Part shown: piece by piece, positions 54,227 through 63,619 of the stretch
How positions within the stretch are numbered: the stretch's first letter is position 1
Layout: the number at the start of each line of letters is the position of its first letter
NCBI RefSeq assembly: GCF_000250675.2
Contig: NC_018681.1
Coordinates: forward strand, 3,906,001 to 3,970,000
Direction of reading: 5' to 3'
Length of the DNA stretch: 64,000 nucleotides
Source: Nocardia brasiliensis ATCC 700358
GTDB taxonomy: Bacteria > Actinomycetota > Actinomycetes > Mycobacteriales > Mycobacteriaceae
Position numbers and translations under genes: made by a program
The notes under the pieces: model-generated
Database searches by the model: none
What the model was told of the DNA's origin: nothing
The model's input: only the letters and a program-made list of their open reading frames with translations

Positions 54227-54697
54227 TCAGCCGAAGCGGTCGGCGCGGCTCATCCGATCTCGCAGACCGTCGGTCAGGCCGAGGCGGGCGCCGATATCGG
54301 TGAGGCTCATGCCCTGATCGTGCGCGTCCTCGATCGCGGTCTGCCGGATACCGGAGAGCTCGGCGATCCGCAGCTGGTAGTGCGTGATGAGGCTGGCGGC
54401 GAGCTGTGCGCGCCGGATCGGATGGGCCACGGCGCGGATCTCGTCGACATCGTCGTCCACCGGTTCGGCGGCGCGGCGGGCGGAACCGTCGCCGACGAAG
54501 GTGCCGCGCCGTGCGACGGTGTGCACGAGGTGCTGCTCGCGCAACAGCTCGAGCGCCCGTCGCACGACGACGCGGGAAACGCCGTGCCGCGCGGCCAATT
54601 CGGCCTGGCTCGGTAGCCGGGCACCGGCGGCGAGGACACCGGCACGGATCTGCCGTGCGTACTCGGCCGCGACGGTGGCGTGGGCCGGTTCGGCCAT
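54227..54697 (-). CDS. GntR-family regulator, short form
   Basis: This is a 156-residue protein. The N-terminal wHTH has YARQIRAGVLAAGARLPSQ, AELAARHGVSRVVVRRALE and VHTVARRGTFVGDG. The C-terminal part (about 70-156) is only about 85 residues, too short for FCD or UTRA domains. It contains a second HTH-like helix pair (MSLTDIGARLGLTDGLRDRM). AAGGGA precedes ATG 54697. The ligand domain is missing, so it may act constitutively or with a partner. Confidence 0.82.
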   Translation of the reverse strand: MAEPAHATVAAEYARQIRAGVLAAGARLPSQAELAARHGVSRVVVRRALELLREQHLVHTVARRGTFVGDGSARRAAEPVDDDVDEIRAVAHPIRRAQLAASLITHYQLRIAELSGIRQTAIEDAHDQGMSLTDIGARLGLTDGLRDRMSRADRFG

Positions 54698-54787
54698 CGG
54701 GTCGATCCCTTCGTCAGCGGTGCGTCGCCTTCGAGGGTAGGCGCGCGAGCCGGTCGAGCGGAGATCGAAAAGGGGACCTGTTGTCTC

Positions 54788-55669
54788 TCAGCTGCTTCGG
54801 CTCGTCCGGGGGAGACCGAGTCTGAGCACGGTCAGCATGATGCGCTGGTAGCCCACGGGGAACAGGCGTTGGACGATATCCATGACGATCGCGTCGGTGC
54901 CGATGCGAATCTTCGCCTTGTTGCCCCGGATTCCTTTGACGATCGCGGCGGCCGTCTGCTCCGGGGTGAGCCGCGCGAGCCGGTCGAACGTCGCGACATT
55001 GGCCTCGGGGGTGTCGGCGCGAGCGATGCCGGTGCCGTCGAATCTGGTGGAGCGCGCGATATTCGTGCGGATCCCACCGGGATGCACGGTCAGCACCCGC
55101 ACCGGCGACCCGGCGAGGCGCAGTTCCATCCGCACCGACTCGCTGAATCCGCGCACCGCGAATTTGGTTGCGCTGTATGCGGATTGGCACGGCATGCCGA
55201 GCAGGCCGAACACGCTGGAGACGTTGACGATGGTCCCGCCGCCGGAGCGCTCGACCAGCGGGTGAAACGCCCGGGTGCCGTGCACGACGCCCCAGAAGTT
55301 GATGTCCACGATCCAGCGCAGGCTCTCGTCGCTGACCGTGACACCGTCGCCGAGCACCGCGACACCGGCGTTGTTGACCACGATATCCGCGCGGCCCCAG
55401 CGCTGTTCGACCGCCGCGGCGAAGGCGTAGATCGTGTCCCGGCTCCCGACGTCGACGAGATGCGTGCTCACCTCGCCGCCCAGTTCGGCGATGCGACCGG
55501 CGGTCTCCTTCATCCCTGTTTCGTCGATATCGGCCAATGCCAGTCCCGCGCCGCTGCGCGCGAGCGCCACCGCGGTGGCGGCGCCGATACCGGAGCCCGC
55601 GCCGGTCACCACCGCGACTTTGCCCTGTAGCCAACGCGTTCCACTCGTTCTCGGGTTCACCGAGGCCAT
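54788..55669 (-). CDS. short-chain dehydrogenase/reductase
   Basis: This is a 293-residue classical SDR. It has VTGAGSGIGAATAVALAR, NNAGVAVLGDG, Ser in NVSSVFG, and YSATK with Tyr/Lys. The C-terminal extension (IVKGIRGNKAKIRIGTDAI, ending LPRTSRSS) is that of mycobacterial-type SDRs with a hydrophobic tail, possibly membrane-associated. No ribosome site is visible, so the transcript may be leaderless. Substrate unknown. Confidence 0.85.
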   Translation of the reverse strand: MASVNPRTSGTRWLQGKVAVVTGAGSGIGAATAVALARSGAGLALADIDETGMKETAGRIAELGGEVSTHLVDVGSRDTIYAFAAAVEQRWGRADIVVNNAGVAVLGDGVTVSDESLRWIVDINFWGVVHGTRAFHPLVERSGGGTIVNVSSVFGLLGMPCQSAYSATKFAVRGFSESVRMELRLAGSPVRVLTVHPGGIRTNIARSTRFDGTGIARADTPEANVATFDRLARLTPEQTAAAIVKGIRGNKAKIRIGTDAIVMDIVQRLFPVGYQRIMLTVLRLGLPRTSRSS

Positions 55670-55785
55670 AATAGAGAACGATCGCTTTCTAATAGCGGGT
55701 TGGCGGGAATCGGCGAAAAGATTGTCCGCGTGCCCAATCCGACCCCGAGGGGCTCGATCGAGCGCCTATAGCCCGAGTGTCGCGC

Positions 55786-57162
55786 TCACTGCTTCCCGGA
55801 GCTTCGGGGTGACGGATCGGTGGACAGGGACGGTGCCGAGGTGTGTTCCGGCGGGCTGGGTGTGGTGATCGCCCACAGGTCGTGATCGGCGCGGCGGCCG
55901 GTGGCGTCGACCGAGTCGCGCATCTGCCCCTCGTGTGCCATGCCGACCCGGGCGGCGATCTCGGCCGCGACCTGATCGCCCGGCGCGATGGTGGTCGCGA
56001 CCCGGCACAGACCGAGCGGTCCGAACGCGAGGGTGAGCAACGCCCTGGTGGCCGCGACGCGGACGTGCTCGGGGTGCGCCGGATCGGCCCAGACGAACAT
56101 GCGGGCGTTGCGATCGAACATGTCCCGATCGAACAGGCGGGCCTCGCCGACGTACGCGCCGTCCACCTCGATCGCGAGGACCAGGCCGCCCGGCGAGCGG
56201 AGCCCTGCTCGGGTGCGCAGGTACTGCCGTACCCATTGCCACCAGGAGTGCTGCACGGCCCAGGTCGGCTCGGGCGCCGACGCGTCCGGATCCAGCGTGG
56301 CCCGGCAGCGCGACCGCGCGGCCCGCCAGCGCCGCCAGTCGGTGGGCCTGCGGGTCCGGATGACGACCTCCGGATGGTCCGGATCGGCGAGCCGGATCGG
56401 CGGCGGTGCGCCGAGCGGATCGAACAGGTGCACCGCGCGTCCCACGTAGAAGCGTGCGCCCGCGATCACCATGGCGAGCTTGGGCAGGCCCGGCGGCACC
56501 GGATCGGCGGGAGCGGGCAGCGGCGCGCTGCCGGTCGCGTCGTGACGCGCGAGCCAGTGCCCGGTGAACCCGTCCGGCGGGCGATCGCCCGCCGTGGCCG
56601 CCCAGAGTTCGTGATCACGGCGCGCCCCGCCCACGTCGAAGTACCTGCCCATCAACGCTTCCCGGCGGAAACCGACCCCCGCGGCGCCATGGGCGGCGGC
56701 GACGTTGGCCGGGGAGATCGGCGCGGTGATCCGCTGCAGCCCGAGCCGAGTGAAGCCGTGGTCGAGCAGCATGGCCGCCGCCAGCCCGCCGATGCCGTGC
56801 CGGGCCACCGTGGCGTCGACCCAGATGCCCATTTCCGCGGCGCCGGTGGCGGTGTCGATCGTGCCGAGCTCGATCTGTCCCGCGAACCGCCCGTCGACCT
56901 CGATGACGGTGGCCAGCCGGCGACCGGCCCGGGCCTCCGCGCGGATCATCAGACATTCTCGTACCCAATGGGTTCCGCAGTGCCGCGCGTCCCAGTCCAG
57001 CGCCGAGCTGTACCAGAACGGCTCGATATGCCGCCGGTCGCGCAGCCGGATATGGCGCCAGTACGGGTAGTCGGCGAGCCGGGGCGGGCGCAGCACGACC
57101 GTGCTGCCGCGCAACGACACCGGCCCGAGTCTGCTGCGCGCCAACGATTTCGGTCGGGTCAT
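55786..57162 (-). CDS. tandem GNAT acetyltransferase
   Basis: This is a 458-residue protein with two GNAT domains. Domain 1 (about 15-195) has FAGQIELGTID, AAEMGIWVDATVARHGIGGL and the RimJ-like end FTRLGLQRITAPISPANVAA. Domain 2 (about 250-440) repeats the pattern with YVGEARLF, MFVWADPAHPEHVRVAATRA and GMAHEGQMRDS. Domain 2 lacks a clean acetyl-CoA R-x-x-G-x-G/A loop and may be degenerate. The start is 5 bp after the beta-helix lipoprotein stop, so they are coupled. Position in the polysaccharide cluster suggests acylation of a glycan or its carrier. Confidence 0.8.
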   Translation of the reverse strand: MTRPKSLARSRLGPVSLRGSTVVLRPPRLADYPYWRHIRLRDRRHIEPFWYSSALDWDARHCGTHWVRECLMIRAEARAGRRLATVIEVDGRFAGQIELGTIDTATGAAEMGIWVDATVARHGIGGLAAAMLLDHGFTRLGLQRITAPISPANVAAAHGAAGVGFRREALMGRYFDVGGARRDHELWAATAGDRPPDGFTGHWLARHDATGSAPLPAPADPVPPGLPKLAMVIAGARFYVGRAVHLFDPLGAPPPIRLADPDHPEVVIRTRRPTDWRRWRAARSRCRATLDPDASAPEPTWAVQHSWWQWVRQYLRTRAGLRSPGGLVLAIEVDGAYVGEARLFDRDMFDRNARMFVWADPAHPEHVRVAATRALLTLAFGPLGLCRVATTIAPGDQVAAEIAARVGMAHEGQMRDSVDATGRRADHDLWAITTPSPPEHTSAPSLSTDPSPRSSGKQ

Positions 57163-57167
57163 GGCGG

Positions 57168-58535
57168 CTACTCGCGCGGCCGCTGTTTACCCAAGGGCAT
57201 GGTCTTCAAGGCGCCCTCGGTGGAGATGGACACCCGCCAGTATGTCCCGGACGCGTCTTTGAGCACGAGACCTCCTTCGCTGTGCTCGGAGAGCCAAGTT
57301 CCGCTGCCCAGGACGGCCGCGCGCACGGAGCCGTCGGCGGACTGCGTCTGGAAGACGTCGGCGTCGCTGCGCCCGGCCTTGATCACGACCGTGCCGGTGA
57401 AGGCGGGGGTGTGCATACTGGTGCGCCCCAGCACATGCCAGCGGTCGGGGAACACCGCCGGGTTGAGATCGTCCGCGGCGGTGGAGATCAGGTTCACCGC
57501 GGTGCCCTCGGGGCAGCCTGCCGGATCTATCCGCAGCTCGGTCGGCGGCCGGTCCAGATCCTTGTCGAACTGCACGTTGGCGAGATACGGCTGGCGGCAA
57601 TAGATCAGGTCGAGCCCGATGCTGCGCGCGGCCACCTTGCAGTTGATCATGCCGAACTGCGCGGGACCGCCCCGGTCGGCGTGCCCGATGGAAAGAGCGA
57701 CCTCGGCGCCCTCGAACCAGACGTTGGTCAGCCACCAGTCGTTGGCCGCACCGTCGACGAGGATGTGCCGATCGGTGGTGCGCGGATCGGCGTCGGACAC
57801 GAATTCGACGTTGGTGAGCGCCAATCCGGCGTTGTGATCGTTGCCGGTGCCGAGCACGCCGATGAAGTTGCTGGTGAGTTTGGACGAGGTGACGTAATTC
57901 TGGATGCAGGACGTGACGATGCCGTAGCCGAAATTATTGATGTCGCAGTTGACGAACGAGGTGCCGCCGGTGTTGCCCTCCAGCACGACGCCGCGCTGGG
58001 CCAGGTAGCGCGGATGGTTGTCGCTGAGGTGATTGCCGCGGATCACCACCGAATCGAACGAGCACCGGAAGCATTCCGACAGCACGATCCCGGTCGCCTT
58101 GGGCCCGGCCAGATAGAAGCCGATCCGGGCGAACCGCACCCGATTGCGCTGACGTAGGTGAATGAGCGTCGTATCGGTCTCGCAACTGATCACCGTCACG
58201 TCGGCGCCGTCGCCGAGAACCGTGGCGTAGTCACTCAATTCGGGCCACGCCGTCACCCGGTAGTGGCCGGCGGGTAGATACATGACGAGCGGTTTGTCCG
58301 TGACGGCGGCCGCCGCCGCGATGGCGGCCGTATCGTCGGCGAGACCGTCGCCGACGGCGCCGAAGTCGCGGACGTTGCGCGCTGCGGGTGCGTCGGTGAC
58401 GTGCGGCGAACGGAATTCGATGGTGGGCGGCCCCACCTCGGGTGTGCTGCTGCACGCGGCCAGTACCGGCACCGCGCCGACCGCGCCGAAGGCGGCCGCC
58501 AACATACCCCGCCGACCGACTGCTTCTTTGCTCAT
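57168..58535 (-). CDS. parallel beta-helix (pectate-lyase-3-like) lipoprotein
   Basis: This is a 455-residue lipoprotein (VLAAC, Cys28) with a twin-arginine GRRGML ahead of the hydrophobic segment. The body opens with NVRDFGAVGDGLADDTAAIAA, the family signature of Pectate_lyase_3/right-handed beta-helix proteins. It is followed by stacked short strands (GVVLEGNTGGTSFVNCDINN). The family includes polysaccharide lyases, hydrolases and tailspike-like depolymerases. In a polysaccharide cluster it may trim or modify the exported chain. Confidence 0.85.
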   Translation of the reverse strand: MSKEAVGRRGMLAAAFGAVGAVPVLAACSSTPEVGPPTIEFRSPHVTDAPAARNVRDFGAVGDGLADDTAAIAAAAAVTDKPLVMYLPAGHYRVTAWPELSDYATVLGDGADVTVISCETDTTLIHLRQRNRVRFARIGFYLAGPKATGIVLSECFRCSFDSVVIRGNHLSDNHPRYLAQRGVVLEGNTGGTSFVNCDINNFGYGIVTSCIQNYVTSSKLTSNFIGVLGTGNDHNAGLALTNVEFVSDADPRTTDRHILVDGAANDWWLTNVWFEGAEVALSIGHADRGGPAQFGMINCKVAARSIGLDLIYCRQPYLANVQFDKDLDRPPTELRIDPAGCPEGTAVNLISTAADDLNPAVFPDRWHVLGRTSMHTPAFTGTVVIKAGRSDADVFQTQSADGSVRAAVLGSGTWLSEHSEGGLVLKDASGTYWRVSISTEGALKTMPLGKQRPRE

Positions 58536-58575
58536 GACCCTGCCTCGCCAACGCTGGGATCCGTCATGCGCCCAT

Positions 58576-59856
58576 TCATAGCCGCAGCCTGTCGCCGAGC
58601 CGCTGCAGCCGGTTGCCCGGCTTGCTGTACGCTACCGCGCCGGTCAGCTTGTTGTCGCCGAAAGTGGCCAGCGCACCGCGCAATTGCGGCGCGGTGGTGC
58701 TGCCGAGCGGGACGACGGCGATGGTCCGGCCGCAGAGCGGTGCGAGCGCGATGGCGTCCGCGGCCCGGGTCACCGGTGCGGTCTGCACGATGAGGTGGTC
58801 GTATTCGGTGCGCAGCTTCGCGACGATCGAGACGAATCGGTCCGAGGCGAGCAGGTCGGGGGTCTGCGCGTCGGCCTCGCCCAGCGGCAACACCGTCACC
58901 GCGGTGTCCGGCAGCGCGGTGAGCGCCTCGGCCACCGGGATGCCGTCGCGCAGCACCTCGGCCAGGCCGAGTGTCGCTTCCGGGACGGTGCCGGAGCTGC
59001 CGTTGCCGGAGGTGTCCGCGTCGATCAGCAGCACACTGCTGCCGGTGTCGGCCAGCGATTTCGCCAGGGCCGCCGCCACTTCCGGCTCCGACCGGGACGA
59101 CAGGCTGGTGAATTGCACACTCCCGGAGTCGTTGTCGCGCAGCAGCCGGGTGCGCAGCCGCCGGGTCTCGTCGGGCGCGCCGGGTCGCCCGGCGTCGATG
59201 ATCCCCAGGATCGGCACGGGTAGCAGCGCTTCGAGATCGTTGGACGTGCGCAGGGTGCGATCGGTGCGGTCCCGGATGAACGCGCCCGCACAGCCGAGCG
59301 CGAGCCCGGCGAGCACGCCCAGTACCAGGAGTCGTTTCGTCTGCGGTCCGCTCGGCGCGGTCGGCAGTTCGGCGCGGTCGACCACCGCGACCCGCGCGGC
59401 CGGCGCCGCGTCCCGCTCGATCGTCTCCAATTCGTCGACGAGCCTGCGGAATTGGGCCACCACCGAATTGGCCAGATCGCGCGCGCCCTCGGCGGTGCCG
59501 GACTCGACGGTGATGACCAGGTTGGTGGTCGCGGGCGGGGAGAACGCCTTGATCTTGCTCTGCACCTCGCCGACCGACATCGGTAGTCCGAGGTCGTCGA
59601 TGACCCGCTTGGCGACGGTCGCGCTGGTGGCCAGGTCCAGATACGAGCGGACGCGCTGCTGGGCGGCCAGGCCGCCCTGGTACGAGTCGTTGACCGAGGT
59701 GCCGGTCGCCATCGACACGTACATGCTGCTGGCGGCGAGGTAGGTGGTCGGCAGCGTGCTCGCGTAGCCGCCCGCCGCCGCCAGGCATACCACCACCGCC
59801 GCGACGATGATGACCCAGCGGCGGCGCGCGATATGCCAATAGTCGATCAATCCCAT
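58576..59856 (-). CDS. Wzz-like polysaccharide co-polymerase with degenerate BY-kinase domain
   Basis: This is a 426-residue inner-membrane protein. Two transmembrane helices (about 14-31 and 200-222, LLVLGVLAGLALGCAGAFI) flank an extracytoplasmic Wzz domain with ATTNLVITVESG and a coiled part. The cytoplasmic tail resembles a bacterial tyrosine kinase: Walker A-prime-like SSVLLIDADT is kept. However, the P-loop is missing (TSLSSRSEPEVAAAL) and there is no Tyr-rich end, so kinase activity is unlikely. Its start overlaps the polymerase gene by 10 bp. It probably sets chain length. Confidence 0.86.
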   Translation of the reverse strand: MGLIDYWHIARRRWVIIVAAVVVCLAAAGGYASTLPTTYLAASSMYVSMATGTSVNDSYQGGLAAQQRVRSYLDLATSATVAKRVIDDLGLPMSVGEVQSKIKAFSPPATTNLVITVESGTAEGARDLANSVVAQFRRLVDELETIERDAAPAARVAVVDRAELPTAPSGPQTKRLLVLGVLAGLALGCAGAFIRDRTDRTLRTSNDLEALLPVPILGIIDAGRPGAPDETRRLRTRLLRDNDSGSVQFTSLSSRSEPEVAAALAKSLADTGSSVLLIDADTSGNGSSGTVPEATLGLAEVLRDGIPVAEALTALPDTAVTVLPLGEADAQTPDLLASDRFVSIVAKLRTEYDHLIVQTAPVTRAADAIALAPLCGRTIAVVPLGSTTAPQLRGALATFGDNKLTGAVAYSKPGNRLQRLGDRLRL

Positions 59857-61232
59857 GGGGTGGACGCTTTCTCGGTAAGAGGGACAGCCCCGACAAGGTC
59901 TGGTTCCGCGCGCGGCGGAACCGGTGCGGCTCGGCGCCGGTACGCACGCACCAGCAGCGAGATGAGCCACGCGAGCACGGCCGCCTGGAGAAATTTGCCG
60001 AGATTCTCCATGCTGCCGAGGATTCCGCGCTCGAACAGCGCGGAGGCGCCGGTCATGGCCAGCCCGAGGACCACGATCGGAAAGAAGCGGGAATGTAGCG
60101 CTCTGGCCCAGGCGATCAGCAGCGCGAAGGTGAACACCGCGCAGACGAGCACCCCGGCGTAGCCGCCGAGCACATACCCCTCGTTGACATTGCCTTCGGC
60201 CAGCGACACCGACACCTTGGTCATGTCGACCGACGCGCCGCGTACGTCCTGCGCCCATGCCGTGCCGGACTGGAACTTCTGGCTGCCGAGCAACTGGCCC
60301 GGGATCAAGCTCGTGGTGGCGTGGCGCAGCGCCTCGGCGGGGGTGAGCCACAGACCGGGGCCGTGGAAGTAGGCGTCGGTGGCCGCCTCCAGCAGATCGA
60401 ACCGGCGAAGGATGCTGAGGAACGGCTGCACCAGCGGCGGGTAGCCCGAATCGATCACCGCCGCTTCGGCTTTGGCCACTTCGGTCTGTTTTAACGACTG
60501 CAGCCAGCCGAACCCGCCGATGCCCAGCACGCCGATGGCCGCGACGGAGAACGCTTTGGTCTTGGTCCAGCCGAGGAGGGCGAAGCGGATCGCGATGGCC
60601 AGTGCCGCACCGATGATCGGTGTTTTCGATTCGACGACCGCGGTCCAGGCGAGTTCCCCGAGCAGCAGGCCGCCGATGATCAGCGCGGTGGTCTTCGGCT
60701 GTGCCGGGCGGATGAAGATGATCAGTCCGAGCGCGGAGATGGTGGCGAGGATGGCGACGAAGGACAGGATCGGATTGGCGCTGTCGACATCGCCCGCGCC
60801 GCCGATGGATCCGGTGGCGACCGAGGCGGCCCGGCCGAACAGTCCGACGCCGTACATGGCGGCGAGGGTGGGCACGAAGTCCGGGTCGCGGGTCAGCGCC
60901 GGCTGTTGCGGCGGCGGCTGCCGGCGGGACCGAAGCGCATAGGCGACAACAAGTCCCGCGTAGATCCAGAGGCCGAACACGACGTGCTCGAGCACCAGCG
61001 CGATGCCGCGGTCGTACCCGAATTCGGCCAGGCGGGGATCGGGCACGTTGTCGCCGTAGTGCGGTTCGGGCTGCACATGCAGCAGCACCAGCGGCCGCCC
61101 GAGGTACGACAGCGACCAGAACGCGGCCTGCGCGATCAGAAAGACCCGCGCCACCCCGGGAATCGCCGTGGCCGCGACCACGATCGTGAGCAGGGCGAGG
61201 GCGATCAGCAGTACCTCGGTGGTGGCGGTCAC
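59847..61232 (-). CDS. Wzy-like polysaccharide polymerase
   Basis: This is a 461-residue membrane protein with about ten hydrophobic segments, such as VLLIALALLTIVVAATAI, LVLEHVVFGLWIYAGLVV, IGAALAIAIRFALLG and VLVCAVFTFALLIAW. It has a large extracytoplasmic loop (about 245-340). This is the Wzy/O-antigen-ligase pattern but with low motif conservation. Position between a glycosyltransferase and a Wzz-like gene supports the polymerase call. GTG 61232 is 12 bp after the preceding stop. Confidence 0.78.
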   Translation of the reverse strand: MTATTEVLLIALALLTIVVAATAIPGVARVFLIAQAAFWSLSYLGRPLVLLHVQPEPHYGDNVPDPRLAEFGYDRGIALVLEHVVFGLWIYAGLVVAYALRSRRQPPPQQPALTRDPDFVPTLAAMYGVGLFGRAASVATGSIGGAGDVDSANPILSFVAILATISALGLIIFIRPAQPKTTALIIGGLLLGELAWTAVVESKTPIIGAALAIAIRFALLGWTKTKAFSVAAIGVLGIGGFGWLQSLKQTEVAKAEAAVIDSGYPPLVQPFLSILRRFDLLEAATDAYFHGPGLWLTPAEALRHATTSLIPGQLLGSQKFQSGTAWAQDVRGASVDMTKVSVSLAEGNVNEGYVLGGYAGVLVCAVFTFALLIAWARALHSRFFPIVVLGLAMTGASALFERGILGSMENLGKFLQAAVLAWLISLLVRAYRRRAAPVPPRAEPDLVGAVPLTEKASTPWD

Positions 61233-61244
61233 GACGGCGCCGGT

Positions 61245-62249
61245 TCACGCGATCGCATTGATGATCTCCCTGGCCCGGTCGACGTAGCGATGGTGGCCGT
61301 CGACGATGCGCTGGTATCCCGCTGCGGCGACCGCGGCGGCCTTGTCGGGATGGGCCGCGCACCAGTCGAGGATCTCGCGCAGTTCGCCGGTGTCGGAGAA
61401 CAGGAAGCATTCGCTGGTGTCGGTGAGCAGCTCCGCGTGTTCGTCGGTGCGTTCGCCGACGAAAAGCCCACCGGCCGCGGGCACTTCGAAGGTGCGGCAG
61501 GTGTGGGTGTCGCGGTTGTCGGAGTTCAGCAGGACCAGGTTGGCGGTGATGCTCGCGACGATCTCGGAGTACCGCTGGCCGTACACGGCGCCGCCGACCA
61601 CCGCGCCGGTGGTGTGCAGTTCGGGCACCCGCCGCCAGCCGGGTCCCCGCACCAGCATCCGGGCGCCGTGCGTACGGGCGAGGGCGACCAGGTCGGCGCG
61701 GCGGTCCGGCCGGCACACCCCGATGAAACCGACGAGGAACTGCCGGGTGCCCCGCCGCGCGGTGGGGTGATGCCAGGCCGGGTCGTAGGCGCTGCGCACG
61801 AAGACGACGCCGCGGGCGCCACGCTTGCGCAGCTCCGCCACATTGTGCCGCTTCGTGGTGAGGACGTGATCCCACTCGTGTTCGTGCGCAAGGTATTCCG
61901 GGCTGATGTTCGCCGGGTTCGCGACGTCGTCCGGGCTGTAGTGCACGTGCACGGGCGCCGGCACGTCGAGCAGCCTGCGTTGGTCGAGATGGATGCCCTT
62001 GAAGACGAAGACCAGATCCGGGCGCAGCGCCGCGGCGGCGCGGTCGATCTCATCGTGCAGCGCGGCGATATCCCACGGTGCCCGGCGTTGATTCAGCTTG
62101 GCGTAGAGCCACGGCGGAGAAAGCCTGCGCGGCAAGGTGACCCGGGTGGTGTCGAGGACGACGACGTCGTGCCCGGCCTGCCGGAAGCCGTCCGCGAGCG
62201 ATCGGGCGTTGCTGCCGACCCAGTCGTCGCCGAGGTAGAGAATTCTCAT
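61245..62249 (-). CDS. CgeB-like glycosyltransferase
   Basis: This is a 334-residue GT-B protein of the CgeB/spore-maturation type. The opening MRILYLGDDWVGSNARSL, HYSPDDVANPANIS, FVRSAYDPAWHHP and CRTFEVPAAGGLFVGERTDE are characteristic of the DUF3880/Glyco_trans_1_2 group. GGGAGGAGGGCGGG precedes ATG 62249, which overlaps the flippase stop (ATGA). It should add a sugar to the repeat unit. The donor is unknown. Confidence 0.85.
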   Translation of the reverse strand: MRILYLGDDWVGSNARSLADGFRQAGHDVVVLDTTRVTLPRRLSPPWLYAKLNQRRAPWDIAALHDEIDRAAAALRPDLVFVFKGIHLDQRRLLDVPAPVHVHYSPDDVANPANISPEYLAHEHEWDHVLTTKRHNVAELRKRGARGVVFVRSAYDPAWHHPTARRGTRQFLVGFIGVCRPDRRADLVALARTHGARMLVRGPGWRRVPELHTTGAVVGGAVYGQRYSEIVASITANLVLLNSDNRDTHTCRTFEVPAAGGLFVGERTDEHAELLTDTSECFLFSDTGELREILDWCAAHPDKAAAVAAAGYQRIVDGHHRYVDRAREIINAIA

Positions 62250-63619
62250 GACCCGCCCTCCTCCCGCATCAGCACAATCGCGGGACCGTCGGCGGTCGTT
62301 ACCCGCTCACGGTGGATGAGCGTCCGGATGCGCAGCAGATACCAGGCGGCGACGGTGAATTCGACGACGACGGTGCCGTAGACGAGCGTCCACACCGAGT
62401 GGGTACGGAACGCGATCACGAGTGCGGTGGCCGCTACGGCGGTGCCGAGCACCGCCCCGATCAGCACCCCGGTGGTGTCCTGGCGCACCGGCAGGACGGC
62501 CGTGGTGACGAACGAGGTGATAGCGGTAGCGGGGAGCACGAAGGTCTCCACCCGCAACAGTCCGATGGCGGCCGTGAAATCCTTGCCGAACACCAGGTGG
62601 ATCAACATCGGCGCGGCCAGCCACACCGCGGCCGCGGCCACGGTCGCGGTGCAGACGCAGGCGAGCAGCGCCTGCATGGCGTGGCGCCAGAAGTTGTCGT
62701 CGGCGCTCTTGCGCGCCATGCGGGGTAGCAGCGCGAAACCGATGGGATCCAAGGTGGATTGGATCGCACGGACCAGTCGGTCCCCGGCGGAGTAGAGGCC
62801 GAGCGATACCGCGTCGAGCACCGCCGAATACACCGCCGCCGCACCCTGTCCGTACGACGTGACCAGCAGCCGAGAGGTGAAAACCGGGGCGCCGGTACGT
62901 AACACGGTTCGGATGCCGCGGGGGCGGGCCGGGCGCCCGAAGGTGCGCAGCGAATCCCACCAGGTCAGCGCGACGGTGGGCACCGACGACACGAGCAGGC
63001 AGAGCAGCGCGACCTGTGCGCTCGGCAGCCGGGGCAGCACGGCGACGAGCAGCACGAGATAGCCGATGCGGCCGACCGCCTGATAGGCGGTCGAAGCGCC
63101 GAAGCGGCCCTGACCGATCAGCAGCCAGTCCTCGGAGACCGACCAGAAGCCGCCGGCGAACAAGCCCAGCAGGATCATCTCCAGATGTTCCGGCGCGCCG
63201 ACGGCATAGCTGAGCAACAGTGCGGCACCGAGCACGCCGAGTGTGCCCGCCCGGATCGCCAGATAGTCGCCGCGCAGCTGGTTGACGTGCCGGAACCGGT
63301 CGCTGCCGAGTTCGGAGGAGTTGGTGTCGTGCACCCGCGCCGCCAGATACGAGGTGATACCGAGATCGACCAGCAGCGAGCCGATGAAGTAGGCGGACAT
63401 GCCGATCGCGAGCAGGCCGAGACCGTGGGTGCCGAGTACCCGGGCGATCAGCGGCACAGTGACGATGGTGACGACGTACTGCCCGTATTTGCCGAAGCTG
63501 ACGTAACCGATATCGCGGATTATCGCGAGAAAACCGTGGCGCGGCCGGGGGTTACGACGATGCGAGCCGCCGCCGGCGGGCGACCGGTCGGGTGCGTTCG
63601 GCGCGGCGTGTTCAGCCAT
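62246..63619 (-). CDS. Wzx-like polysaccharide flippase (MATE/MVF superfamily)
   Basis: This is a 457-residue membrane protein with about twelve hydrophobic helices. It opens YVSFGKYGQYVVTIVTVPLIARVLG, read in parts, which is typical of Wzx (gene start, then P-L-I-A-R-x-L-G). Later it has AVYSAVLDAVSLGLYSAGDR and a conserved central YSAG region. It flips lipid-linked repeat units for the downstream polymerase. The start is residue 21 of the longer frame. ATG 63619 overlaps the preceding GT stop by 8 bp. Confidence 0.88.
   Translation of the reverse strand: MAEHAAPNAPDRSPAGGGSHRRNPRPRHGFLAIIRDIGYVSFGKYGQYVVTIVTVPLIARVLGTHGLGLLAIGMSAYFIGSLLVDLGITSYLAARVHDTNSSELGSDRFRHVNQLRGDYLAIRAGTLGVLGAALLLSYAVGAPEHLEMILLGLFAGGFWSVSEDWLLIGQGRFGASTAYQAVGRIGYLVLLVAVLPRLPSAQVALLCLLVSSVPTVALTWWDSLRTFGRPARPRGIRTVLRTGAPVFTSRLLVTSYGQGAAAVYSAVLDAVSLGLYSAGDRLVRAIQSTLDPIGFALLPRMARKSADDNFWRHAMQALLACVCTATVAAAAVWLAAPMLIHLVFGKDFTAAIGLLRVETFVLPATAITSFVTTAVLPVRQDTTGVLIGAVLGTAVAATALVIAFRTHSVWTLVYGTVVVEFTVAAWYLLRIRTLIHRERVTTADGPAIVLMREEGGS

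Noticed and set aside
58576..61875. A 1099-codon minus-strand frame
   Set aside because: Only the last 426 codons (from 59856) encode the Wzz-like protein; the rest is the polymerase gene read in another frame, with Arg/Pro-rich nonsense.
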